DNA of 64,000 nt. Origin: an uncultured bacterium. Lineage in GTDB: Bacteria; Acidobacteriota; Aminicenantia; Aminicenantales; Saccharicenantaceae. The notes beneath the pieces are model-generated. The model was given only the letters and a program-made list of their open reading frames with translations. It was not told where the DNA came from and searched no databases. Below, piece by piece: positions 8,677-16,572 of the stretch. A program made the position numbers and the translations under genes. The stretch spans positions 46,530-110,529 of the forward strand of contig CALEUG010000016.1 in NCBI GenBank assembly GCA_937920515.1. The letters run 5' to 3'. The number at the start of each line of letters is the position of its first letter. Positions within the stretch are counted from its first letter, which is position 1.

Positions 8677-9888
8677 TCACCCTCCTTCTTTATGGGTAAA
8701 GGCCGGTCGCCTGATGTCCGGCGCTTTTATCTTAAAAATAATCGTAAAGGAAAGCAACATGATTCCGGCCACCAGATACATCGGCTGCAGCCCGGCCATC
8801 TCGGAAATCCAGCCGTAGAAGATGGAACCCAGTCCCATGCCCGCATCAAACAGAGAATTGTAAAGACTTATTGCCAGCCCTTTGTTTTCCCTTCCCAGGA
8901 AATCAATCAAATAGGTGCTGAGTGCCGGGAAGATCAACCCCTGTCCGAAGCCGCCGATAAATCCGGTCAGCCACAGGCTGGCCATGGACCTGACCTGCCA
9001 GACCAGAAAAAGGTTAAGACCGATAATTATCGCCGAAAGCAAAACCACTCTTTTGGGGCCGGAGCGGTCAGCCAGGCCACCCAGCCTGAACCTGGAAAGA
9101 ATGGCCGCAACCGAGAAAATAACAAAAAAGGGCCCGACCCGGCCCAGGTCCAGGGCTCTGACCAGTAGGGGCATGAAATAAATGATTGCTCCCCGGACCG
9201 AACCGTGAACCACCGGCATCGAGCCAATTATCAGCAGCACCACCAGCGAGGCCGAAACCGGGAGGCCGGGCCGGGGTGAAGAAAGTCCTGGTTCCCGGTC
9301 TTCTCCGGGCAATTCACGGGTCAGGCATATCAGCAAAAAAGCTAACACCAGGAAAATCAGGCTGCAGTTGAAAAGGCCGCCGAAACCTGCTCGCTTGATT
9401 ATTTCTTCACCCAGAGAAGGTCCGACGGCGTTGGCAATCAAACCGGCTACCCCGACGATGCCTATGGAGCGGGCCATGCTCTGAACCGGGGCCAGGTCGG
9501 TGCACATGGTGATGGTGGCAGTCATGCTTATCCCCCAGCCGATGCCGGTTATGGCCCTGAGCAGAACTGGAAGGGCGTTAGCCTTACTGACCAGGTGAAA
9601 GAAAGGAACGCTGAGTATCAGGATGGCTATGCCCAGAAGCGATATTTTCTTCGCTCCCCGCCGGTCTATCACCCTGCCAAAAAAGGGCCTGATGGCAATG
9701 GCCGTAAGGCTGTGAATACCCATGATCAACCCGACCTGGCTTCCGCTGGACTGCAACTGCTTCAAGAACAAAGGCAAAAGAAAGAAAAGGCTGACCGAAA
9801 GGAAAAGAAAGAAATAAGCTGTCAGGCCGAGTAAAAAATCCCGGCTCCAGAGCCCCGTCAATCGGTTAAAACCTGATTTTTCTGTCAT
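8677..9888 (-). CDS. MFS transporter, 12 membrane spans
   Basis: Major facilitator family permease, about 403 residues. Hydrophobic spans run through the whole length in two halves separated by a charged loop near residue 200 (ELPGEDREPGLSS). The loop 2-3 signature is GRVIDRRGAKKISLLG (family consensus G-x3-D-R-x-G-R-R), repeated in degenerate form as RLGGLADRSGPKRVV in the second half. The pattern resembles drug/sugar efflux branches of the family, but the substrate cannot be read. ATG 9886-9888 is used; TTG 9903 would add five residues. It lies upstream of and overlaps the ribosome site of the nitroreductase gene. Confidence 0.88.
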   Translation of the reverse strand: MTEKSGFNRLTGLWSRDFLLGLTAYFFLFLSVSLFFLLPLFLKQLQSSGSQVGLIMGIHSLTAIAIRPFFGRVIDRRGAKKISLLGIAILILSVPFFHLVSKANALPVLLRAITGIGWGISMTATITMCTDLAPVQSMARSIGIVGVAGLIANAVGPSLGEEIIKRAGFGGLFNCSLIFLVLAFLLICLTRELPGEDREPGLSSPRPGLPVSASLVVLLIIGSMPVVHGSVRGAIIYFMPLLVRALDLGRVGPFFVIFSVAAILSRFRLGGLADRSGPKRVVLLSAIIIGLNLFLVWQVRSMASLWLTGFIGGFGQGLIFPALSTYLIDFLGRENKGLAISLYNSLFDAGMGLGSIFYGWISEMAGLQPMYLVAGIMLLSFTIIFKIKAPDIRRPAFTHKEGG

Positions 9889-10150
9889 TGAGTTCAAGGG
9901 CAATCCCGGTAATTAGCAGGAATTAAATAATAGAAGTAGAAAAATAACTCAATTCAGGTGGTTTGTAAACAGGGTGCTGGCTGTTGGGGTTAGGGGAAAA
10001 TCTCATATAAGGGGATGATTGAAGGAGGGTATCTTTTGACTCTGCCCAGCCAGCACAACAGAGCCGTAATAATAATAGCACAGCCCGGACAAAAATCAAC
10101 AGCGCTGAGAAAATATCAACACAACTTCAAATCCCACCGGACTCAACCTG

Positions 10151-10179
10151 TTGACAGTCCGACCGGCTTGTGTTAGAAA
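10151..10179 (+). promoter_or_regulatory. Promoter for YitT-family gene, TTGACA-N17-TAGAAA
   Basis: Perfect -35 TTGACA (10151-10156), 17-base spacer and TAGAAA (10174-10179, 4 of 6 matches). Predicted start near 10186 leaves a leader of about 22 bases containing GAGG before the ATG at 10208. Confidence 0.5.
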
Positions 10180-10207
10180 ATCAAAAATATCCTGGTCGAG
10201 GGCAAAG

Positions 10208-11092
10208 ATGACCACCAGATTTCTTCCCGACAGGGAATCTTTAAAAAGAATCAGCCAGAACTTTTTTCTGGTACTGGCCGGTTCGGCGGTTATGGGCCTC
10301 GGTTATGCTCTTTTCCTCATCCCCTACCATCTGGTCCCGGGCGGAGTTTCCGGGGTTTCCATCATTTTCAATTATCTGTTCAGGCTGCCCGTCGGGCTGC
10401 TGATAATCGTCCTGAACGTCCCGATTTTCCTGCTGAGTTACAGATTCCTGGGAAGAAAGTATCTCCTGACCACCATTCTGGGAATGACGGTTTCTTCGCT
10501 GTTGATCGACCTGTTCCATGAAATAATCAAGCTTCCCCGCGGGACTGAAAATCCCCTGCTGGCCGCCATCTACGGCGGGTTGATGCTGGGCCTGGGGCTT
10601 GGTCTGGTCTTCCGGGGGCAGGCTTCTACCGGCGGTTCGGACGTCATCGGCCTGATCTTAAACAAGTACACCGGCCTGACGGTGGGCATCAGCATCATGC
10701 TGACCGATTTTATCATCATCTCGGCCTCGGGTCTGGTCTTCAAAAACCTGGAAGCCCCGCTTTATGGTTACATTGTCCTGTTCATATCTTCCAAGGTGAT
10801 AGACCTGGTCCTGGAAGGCTGGAGCTTTTCCAAACTGGTGTTCATCACCTCCACCCAAGCCGACCAGATTGCCGACTTCATAATCAAGCAGCTGGACCGC
10901 AGCGGCAGCGCTCTCAAGTCCCGCTCTCTTTACCTCAACCGCGAGGGTGAAATCATCATCACCGTCATCCACCGCAAACAGCTCACCGAGCTTAAAGCCT
11001 TTATCAAGAAGACCGACCCCCAGGCTTTTGTCATTATAAACGACACTTACGAGGTCCTGGGTAAAGGTTTTAAACCCATCCATTCCAGTTAA
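10208..11092 (+). CDS. YitT-family membrane protein (DUF161/DUF2179)
   Basis: Integral membrane protein of the YitT family, about 294 residues. Five or six hydrophobic spans occupy residues 15-200, including the typical LIPYHLVPGGVSGVSII and GLVFRGQASTGGSDVIGLIL segments; the last 80 residues form the soluble DUF2179 domain (FITSTQADQIADFIIKQLDRS to DTYEVLGKGF). The family is widespread in Firmicutes and other groups with no agreed transport substrate. The ATG at 10208 follows GAGGGCAAAG; upstream TTG 10151 lies inside the predicted promoter and is rejected. It stands alone between the divergent MFS gene and fbp. Confidence 0.88.
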   Translation: MTTRFLPDRESLKRISQNFFLVLAGSAVMGLGYALFLIPYHLVPGGVSGVSIIFNYLFRLPVGLLIIVLNVPIFLLSYRFLGRKYLLTTILGMTVSSLLIDLFHEIIKLPRGTENPLLAAIYGGLMLGLGLGLVFRGQASTGGSDVIGLILNKYTGLTVGISIMLTDFIIISASGLVFKNLEAPLYGYIVLFISSKVIDLVLEGWSFSKLVFITSTQADQIADFIIKQLDRSGSALKSRSLYLNREGEIIITVIHRKQLTELKAFIKKTDPQAFVIINDTYEVLGKGFKPIHSS

Positions 11093-11196
11093 AGCTCAAA
11101 ACCCGCCCGGGTCCAGGAGAGCTGTCCCAATTTGATATTGAATTTTTTCCAGACCTGTGATAGTTAAGAGCAATCAGGAAAGCCAAGAGGTGGAGC

Positions 11197-12192
11197 ATGC
11201 TTAACTTTGAAATAACTTTCATGGACTTTCTGCTGGAACACCAGGAACGGCACGGCCGAACTTACCACTTTCTCATCCTGATGAACAGCATTCTCAACGC
11301 GGCCAAACGGATTCAACATTATTACCTGACCGGGGCCCTGAAAGGAAACCTGGGGTTGAGCGGACTGGTGAACATCCAGGGAGAAAAGGTCATGAAGCTG
11401 GACCAGATGGCCAACGAGGTGGTCAAGCACTATCTGGCCCGCTCTGGCCGGGTAATTTATGCCGTCAGCGAAGAAGAAGACGAAGTAATTCCCATGAACG
11501 CCGCCGGCCGTTATTTCGTTTATTACGACCCGCTGGATGGTTCCTCCAACATCCCGCACAACCTGCCCGTCGGTTTTCTCTTTGGCATAGCCAAGAGAAA
11601 CCTGGAAGGTCCGGAAGACGGGCACCTGAGAGCCGGCCAGGAATTCATTGCCTCCGGGATGTTCGTCATACCGACCGGGACCTTTACCATCGCCCTGAAA
11701 GAGGCCGGATGCTGGCGTTTCCACATAGACGAAACGATGAATTTCGTCAAGCCGACCCGGATGGAACTGCCGGCGGACAGGAAGAGCTGGGAACTGTCTT
11801 TCAATTCAGCTCACCGGGAATATTTTGACCCGGGCGTGCGTGACTGGCTTAATAGGAATGAAACTAAATACCAGTTCCGCTACTTAGGGGCTCTGGCCGG
11901 CGATTTTCACCGCATCCTGAGCAACGGCGGGCTATTTCTCTACCCGGCCATAGTCAACCATCCTGACCCCGGGAAGAATTATCCGCAGGGTAAGCTCCGC
12001 CTGATGTATGAAGCGGCTGTGGTCAGCTTTATGTGCCGGGAAGCCGGGGGCCGGGCGGTGGATGAAAACGGTCGGTCAATCCTGGAAATAAAGCCAGACC
12101 ATCCCCACCAGAGAACCGCCCTGTACCTGGGCTCTTCCGAGCTGGTAGCTGAAATCGAAGAGATCCTGAAAAATAAGCAGGCGAAGGCCTGA
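11197..12192 (+). CDS. fbp: Fructose-1,6-bisphosphatase, class 1
   Basis: Hydrolyses fructose 1,6-bisphosphate to fructose 6-phosphate in gluconeogenesis. The 331-residue length and the metal-binding motif YDPLDGSSN (Asp111 and Asp114) are diagnostic of class 1 enzymes; upstream SEEEDEVIP corresponds to the first metal-binding acidic cluster. The C-terminal half carries FRYLGALAGDFHRILSNGG and GKLRLMYEAAVVSFMCREAGG, the usual substrate-site regions. A strong ribosome site (AGAGGTGGAGC) precedes the ATG. The gene is followed by a small hairpin with a T-run at 12202-12219, lying inside the end of the convergent gene. The sugar genes downstream also feed or draw on the fructose-6-phosphate pool (nagB). 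Confidence 0.96.
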   Translation: MLNFEITFMDFLLEHQERHGRTYHFLILMNSILNAAKRIQHYYLTGALKGNLGLSGLVNIQGEKVMKLDQMANEVVKHYLARSGRVIYAVSEEEDEVIPMNAAGRYFVYYDPLDGSSNIPHNLPVGFLFGIAKRNLEGPEDGHLRAGQEFIASGMFVIPTGTFTIALKEAGCWRFHIDETMNFVKPTRMELPADRKSWELSFNSAHREYFDPGVRDWLNRNETKYQFRYLGALAGDFHRILSNGGLFLYPAIVNHPDPGKNYPQGKLRLMYEAAVVSFMCREAGGRAVDENGRSILEIKPDHPHQRTALYLGSSELVAEIEEILKNKQAKA

Positions 12193-12199
12193 CCCTGCC

Positions 12200-14038
12200 T
12201 CAAAAGCCGAGCTTTTTTATAAGGTTAATAGTCTGTTCAAATTGTTCTGTCCGGCCCAGGCCGTAGGCCTGTTCCAGTTCGGTCATAAGCCTGGCCAGTT
12301 GCCAGGCCCGGTCCGAGCCCAGAGGTTCAGCAACCCTTCTCGGGTCCCGGAAAACACGGGGATGGAGGTCGCCCACCGGCAGCCCTTCTCTGTCCTGAGA
12401 TAATTCCTGGAAAAGGGCCTGGCTGGAGACGGTCAACAGGTGGTCTCTTAAATTGATAAAGTAAAGCAGGCCATAAATCTCCAGGAGGTAGCTCTTCTCC
12501 GCGGGGGTGGCCCGGTCCAGGGCAACCTGCAGGTCTGGCGGCGGGCCATAGGAATAAATTTTCTTCATGGCTTTCAGGAAAGATTCATTCCTGGCCAGGG
12601 CTACCGGCAATACATCTTTCAAATAAAATTTTGACAGGTGGCTCAGGTCGAACGGCAGCTTTCGATTGCTGTCCTCAGCCAGGGGTAAAACCAAAACCGG
12701 CCTGGCGCTGCTGGTCAGGAATATTTCGCGGCGATCGAAATAACCGTTGCCATTGGTATCAAAATAGCGGATTTCTCCGACCCTGGGCATACCGGCCAGG
12801 TAGCCGATCGGCAACCAGCCCTCTTCTGCTCCCAGCAGGTGTATTCTGTGGTCAACCTCGTTGTAGTACAATTCCAGCTGGCCTTCCAGGTTAGCAATTT
12901 CTCTTCTGACATTCCATTTCTGGAGGCAGCGGGAAGTCGAGGGCAATTCCCGGCGCTCACCGACCCAGCCTATCCCCTGCCCTTCCTGCTCTTTCCAGTT
13001 CATATTTCGCTCCAGACTCTCGTCCCGGTATTCTCTCCAGGAAAATCCAGCCCTGGACACTTCCAGATCGTTAATCAAGCCAGTTATTTTTTCATAAGGG
13101 ATGGTATAGACTTCCTGGGGTGGTCTTCTTTTTGGAGAAAAGAGCCGGTACTCATCCAGATTAAAATGATGCTGGCCAACCAGGGTCAGTCCTAAATCAT
13201 AGTGGAAGGGCAAATCCTGGCTGTTGCCGCGGTCGACATCCAGACTGATTTCCAGTGAGCCTATGGCCGGGCCGGCGGCCTCTTCCACCAGGTTGACCCG
13301 GACCAGCAGGTCGGTTAAGCCGTCATCGTTGAGGTCAAAGCTGGCCACAGGGCAGACTCCAGAAGGGCGCCAGCTTCGAAGAGACTGGTTGTACACATTC
13401 TGAAAATGGAGTTTTTTTCCGTTGAGGTTCTGAGTGAATATTTCGGCCATCAGTTCCAGGGGATTCCTGAACCTGATTATCTCCCCGATGCTTTCAAAAT
13501 CATAGCCGATCCAGGCCCGCTTCAGGTAACCCCTTTCAAAATATCTAACCTCCATAAAATCGGCCTGACCGTCCTCATTTTCATCTACGTAATCAACCAT
13601 CAGGTCAACCTGGCCGTCCCGGTTAAGGTCGTAGAGGTAACAATCGTCGTGGTAATCGCCTCCTGACTTCAGGCTTTCGTTACCGTCGTCATCTATGATC
13701 CAGGCCAGGATTTCAACCTTCCGGCCATCCTCCAGCTCGTGGCTTTCCATCCTGATTGCCATTCGCTCCCTAACCTCACCGCCTTCTTCCAGCACCCGCG
13801 TTTCGCCCGGCTTGAGCTCCAGGGTCTTTTTCCACCATTTGCGGGACTTCAGCCCCGGGAGACGACCCTCTGGAGTTAAGGCCGTGACCTTCATCCACCA
13901 GGGCCCGCGGCCTTCTTCCCCGGGCTTCAGCGGGCGGATGGTTCTTTTCTGCGGATTCAAGGAAGACGGGAATAAACAGATAACAAATACCAGCAGAAAA
14001 ACCGGAATAAAATATTTATTCAGGGGACTTGGTTTCAT
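12200..14038 (-). CDS. Secreted protein with EF-hand-like calcium loops, function unknown
   Basis: I do not recognise a named family. The protein (about 612 residues from ATG 14038) starts with a signal peptide (KYFIPVFLLVFVICLFPSS), so it is exported. It holds several loops of the calcium-binding D-x-[DN]-x-[DN]-G type: DLNRDGQVD, DENEDGQAD, DLNDDGLTD and DTNGNGYFD, the last followed by a further acidic stretch. Such loops occur in dockerins, FG-GAP/VCBS-type repeats and calcium-stabilised extracellular proteins. The C-terminal 150 residues are helical without obvious motifs. ATG 14038 has AAGG 7 bases upstream; ATG 14059 is the alternative. It has its own promoter (14072-14100) and converges on fbp. 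Confidence 0.75.
   Translation of the reverse strand: MKPSPLNKYFIPVFLLVFVICLFPSSLNPQKRTIRPLKPGEEGRGPWWMKVTALTPEGRLPGLKSRKWWKKTLELKPGETRVLEEGGEVRERMAIRMESHELEDGRKVEILAWIIDDDGNESLKSGGDYHDDCYLYDLNRDGQVDLMVDYVDENEDGQADFMEVRYFERGYLKRAWIGYDFESIGEIIRFRNPLELMAEIFTQNLNGKKLHFQNVYNQSLRSWRPSGVCPVASFDLNDDGLTDLLVRVNLVEEAAGPAIGSLEISLDVDRGNSQDLPFHYDLGLTLVGQHHFNLDEYRLFSPKRRPPQEVYTIPYEKITGLINDLEVSRAGFSWREYRDESLERNMNWKEQEGQGIGWVGERRELPSTSRCLQKWNVRREIANLEGQLELYYNEVDHRIHLLGAEEGWLPIGYLAGMPRVGEIRYFDTNGNGYFDRREIFLTSSARPVLVLPLAEDSNRKLPFDLSHLSKFYLKDVLPVALARNESFLKAMKKIYSYGPPPDLQVALDRATPAEKSYLLEIYGLLYFINLRDHLLTVSSQALFQELSQDREGLPVGDLHPRVFRDPRRVAEPLGSDRAWQLARLMTELEQAYGLGRTEQFEQTINLIKKLGF
12202..12219 (+). terminator. Small hairpin plus T-run after fbp
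   Basis: AAAAGC-CGA-GCTTTT followed by further T residues, 10 bases after the fbp stop. The six-pair stem is short and lies within the last codons of the opposite-strand gene, so it is a weak candidate. Confidence 0.4.
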
Positions 14039-14071
14039 TCCTGAACCTTTTTTTATCATTTTTTCATTGTA

Positions 14072-14100
14072 ATCCTATTTTAAGGTGCCCGGCCTGTCAA
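14072..14100 (-). promoter_or_regulatory. Promoter of secreted calcium-loop protein, TTGACA-N17-TAGGAT
   Basis: Minus strand: perfect TTGACA (14095-14100), 17-base spacer, TAGGAT (14072-14077, 4 of 6). The predicted start gives a leader of roughly 26 bases to the ATG at 14038. Confidence 0.5.
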
Positions 14101-14259
14101 TCCGAAAAATGGAAGGCTGACCCCAACCGGGCCCGAGCCCGGTTTTAAGCGGGAAGGTTCAGGTCTGTTACCTTCCCGGTGAATATCAGCCAGGCCCGGG
14201 ACCACGGCTTGAAACTGCCAGGCCATGGGGATTTTACAGTCGTCATTCAGCAGGAATCC

Positions 14260-14268
14260 TGTTATAAT
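14260..14268 (+). promoter_or_regulatory. Extended -10 (TGTTATAAT) ahead of the sugar-kinase operon
   Basis: TG (14260-14261), one base, then TATAAT (14263-14268). No good -35 at 16-18 bases, which extended -10 promoters can lack. Transcription would start near 14275, 13 bases before the ATG, keeping the GAGGTG ribosome site. A 9-pair inverted repeat (CGGGAAGGT at 14150-14158, ACCTTCCCG at 14170-14178) lies about 80 bases upstream and could be an operator or terminator stem. Confidence 0.5.
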
Positions 14269-14287
14269 TTTTATTCCGAGGTGAAAA

Positions 14288-15703
14288 ATGAACGGCCAGG
14301 CTTTCCAGTTAATCCAGAAAGAAACAGGTCCAGGCCTTAAACCCTCCTACGATCCCGGATTCCTGCCGCTGGGAAAATTTATTTCCTGGTACCGGAAACA
14401 GGCCGCCGAAAGCCCGGAAGAAATCGGGCTGGCTATCGAGAGAGAAAACCGGCTCATAGCCACCTTAAAAACAAAAATTCTTCCGCTTTCTCCTGAGACC
14501 CGGTCTCTGACCATGATTTATGTCGAACGGCTGGTCAAGTTTCTGCTCTGGCAGAAAGGCGGCTGGAAAATATATTTTCAGGGACCGGAGGAAATTTTCC
14601 ACCGGCTCCAGGAGCTCTATTCAGGTCAGGGTGAGAGGCAATTTGATGTCAACCTGATGAGCACCGTCTATGAGCGGCCGTTTGAGGTTGTCCGGGTCAG
14701 GCCCGAAGAACTTCCTCCCGAAAGGGATAATCCCCTGGCCCTGGGCGGACATCTTGATGGTTGCCGTCTCGGTTTTGACCTGGGCGCCAGCGATTTCAAG
14801 GTGGCGGCCCTGCAGGATGGCCAGGTGGTCTTCAGCCAGGAAATTCCCTGGAACCCCCAGGAACAGGCCGACCCGGAATACCACCGGCAACATCTGCAGC
14901 AGGGTCTGGAGCTGGCCGCCTCTCATCTGCCCCGGGTCGAAGCCATCGGCGGCAGCGCGGCCGGCATTTACATTAACAACCAGGTCAGGATTGCCTCTCT
15001 CTTCCGTTCGGTACCTGCAGAACTGTTCGAAAAGAAAGTCAAAAATCTTTTTCTTGAAATGAAGACAGGATGGGGAGTGCCCTTCGAGGTCATCAACGAT
15101 GGAGAAGTTACGGCCCTGGCCGGATACCTAAACCTTAACCGGACTGCCGTCCTGGGAATCGCCATGGGTTCGAGCGAAGCCGGAGGCTATCTTAACCGCC
15201 AGGGACATCTGCCGGGCTGGCTGGATGAACTGGCCTTTGCCCCCGTTGACCTCAACCCGCAGGCCGCAGTGGACGAATGGTCTGGCGACCGGGGAGTCGG
15301 AGCCATGTATTTTTCCCAGCAGGCGGTGAACAAACTGGCCCTGGCCGCCGGATTCAACTTCCTGCCTGAATCAAAGCTTCCCGAAAGGCTAAAGCAGGTC
15401 CAGGCCCTGGCCGAAAAGGGAGAGGAAAGAGCCACCAGGATTTTCAGGGACATAGGAATTTACCTCGGATACACCGCCCAGCTATATTCCCTGTTCTACG
15501 ATTATGAAATCCTGATGATCCTGGGCCGGGTCACCTCGGGCCGGGGCGGCGACCTGATCAAGCAGGAAGCCGAGCGGGTTCTGGCCTCGGAATTTCCGGA
15601 ACTCAGCCAAAAAATACAAATCTTTCTGGCCGACGAACAGAGCCGCCGGGTGGGTCAGGCGGTGGCCGCGGCCACCCTGCCTCAAATCCAGAAGAAGGGA
15701 TAA
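14288..15703 (+). CDS. ROK/hexokinase-fold sugar kinase-like protein with N-terminal extension
   Basis: ASKHA-fold protein of 471 residues. From about residue 155 it has the phosphate-1 motif GFDLGASDFKVAALQDG, a second motif VEAIGGSAAGIYI, the INDGEVTALAGY catalytic-Asp region, VLGIAMGSSEAGGYL and the adenosine-loop-like LGRVTSGRGG, all in the order seen in ROK kinases and BadF-type ATPases. The first 150 residues are an extension with no recognised domain. The CxCGxxGCxE zinc signature of classic ROK proteins is absent. It sits 7 bases before nagB, so an amino-sugar kinase or a sensor for amino sugars is the simplest inference; the substrate is not readable. Confidence 0.75.
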   Translation: MNGQAFQLIQKETGPGLKPSYDPGFLPLGKFISWYRKQAAESPEEIGLAIERENRLIATLKTKILPLSPETRSLTMIYVERLVKFLLWQKGGWKIYFQGPEEIFHRLQELYSGQGERQFDVNLMSTVYERPFEVVRVRPEELPPERDNPLALGGHLDGCRLGFDLGASDFKVAALQDGQVVFSQEIPWNPQEQADPEYHRQHLQQGLELAASHLPRVEAIGGSAAGIYINNQVRIASLFRSVPAELFEKKVKNLFLEMKTGWGVPFEVINDGEVTALAGYLNLNRTAVLGIAMGSSEAGGYLNRQGHLPGWLDELAFAPVDLNPQAAVDEWSGDRGVGAMYFSQQAVNKLALAAGFNFLPESKLPERLKQVQALAEKGEERATRIFRDIGIYLGYTAQLYSLFYDYEILMILGRVTSGRGGDLIKQEAERVLASEFPELSQKIQIFLADEQSRRVGQAVAAATLPQIQKKG

Positions 15704-15710
15704 TGTAGAT

Positions 15711-16493
15711 ATGGAAATAATTGTCCAGCCCGACAGTCAACAGGCAAGCTGGCTGGCCGCCAGGCTGGTCAGAAAGCTGATACTGGAAAAACCCAGGCCG
15801 GTTCTTGGTCTGGCCACCGGTAATACCCCGCTGCAGCTTTACAAATACCTGGTGAAGATGCACCGGGAAGAAGGCCTGGATTTCAGCCAGGTGATAACCT
15901 TCAATCTGGATGAATACATTGGACTTTCTCCCGACCATCCCGCGTCTTTTCATAATTTCATGTGGACCAACCTCTTCAACCAAATCAACATCAGGCCAGA
16001 AAACGTGCACATTCCCGACGGGCTGGCCCCTGACATCCCGGCCTGCTGCGAAAAATATGAACAGCAGATCAAGGCAGCCGGTGGTATTGACCTTCAGATT
16101 CTGGGATTGGGTACTAACGGCCACATCGGCTTCAACGAGCCTTCCTCTTCTCTGAGCTCGCGCACCAGGCTCAAAACCCTGACCGACCAGACCAGGAAAA
16201 ATTATGCCGTCTTTTTCGGAGGCGAAGAGAACGTGCCCTTTCATGCCATCACCATGGGCATCGGGACAATTCTTGAAGCCCGAACCTGCCTGCTGATGGC
16301 CTTTGGCAAAAAAAAGGCCAGGGCCATTGCCCTGGCGGTGGAAGGTCCCATTACCGCCTCGGTCCCGGCTTCGGCCCTGCAGCTTCATCCCAGAGCCATA
16401 ATCTTACTCGACCGGGAGGCCGCTTCCGAATTGAAAAACCTGGATTACTACCGCTGGGTTTTTGAACATAAACCGGAATGGCAGAAAATTTAA
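15711..16493 (+). CDS. nagB: Glucosamine-6-phosphate deaminase
   Basis: Converts glucosamine 6-phosphate to fructose 6-phosphate and ammonia. 260 residues, normal length. The phosphate loop GLATGNTPLQLYKYL, the proton-transfer segment FNLDEYIGL, the YEQQIKAAGGIDLQILGLGTNGHIGFNEP region with the ring-opening His, and the MGIGTILEAR stretch are all present. It follows the ROK-like gene by 7 bases without a strong ribosome site, suggesting translational dependence on the upstream gene. No nagA deacetylase is visible. The NamZ muramidase gene downstream suggests that the amino sugars may come from peptidoglycan. Confidence 0.95.
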   Translation: MEIIVQPDSQQASWLAARLVRKLILEKPRPVLGLATGNTPLQLYKYLVKMHREEGLDFSQVITFNLDEYIGLSPDHPASFHNFMWTNLFNQINIRPENVHIPDGLAPDIPACCEKYEQQIKAAGGIDLQILGLGTNGHIGFNEPSSSLSSRTRLKTLTDQTRKNYAVFFGGEENVPFHAITMGIGTILEARTCLLMAFGKKKARAIALAVEGPITASVPASALQLHPRAIILLDREAASELKNLDYYRWVFEHKPEWQKI

Positions 16494-16508
16494 AAGGCCC
16501 TTCTCTTT

Positions 16509-16538
16509 TTGACTTGCTTTTCCTGCCTGTGATATAAG
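16509..16538 (+). promoter_or_regulatory. Promoter of symporter-xylulokinase pair, TTGACT-N18-TATAAG
   Basis: -35 TTGACT (16509-16514, 5 of 6) and -10 TATAAG (16533-16538, 5 of 6), 18-base spacer, about 28 bases of leader before ATG 16573. It shows the transporter can be expressed separately from ROK-nagB. Confidence 0.6.
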
Positions 16539-16572
16539 ATTTTAACCTGAAATTGAACCAAAGGACTGAAAG

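Noticed and set aside
10036..10176. 46-codon frame with AAGGAGGG upstream of the YitT gene
   Set aside because: TTG start and unconvincing product; it overlaps the predicted promoter of the next gene.
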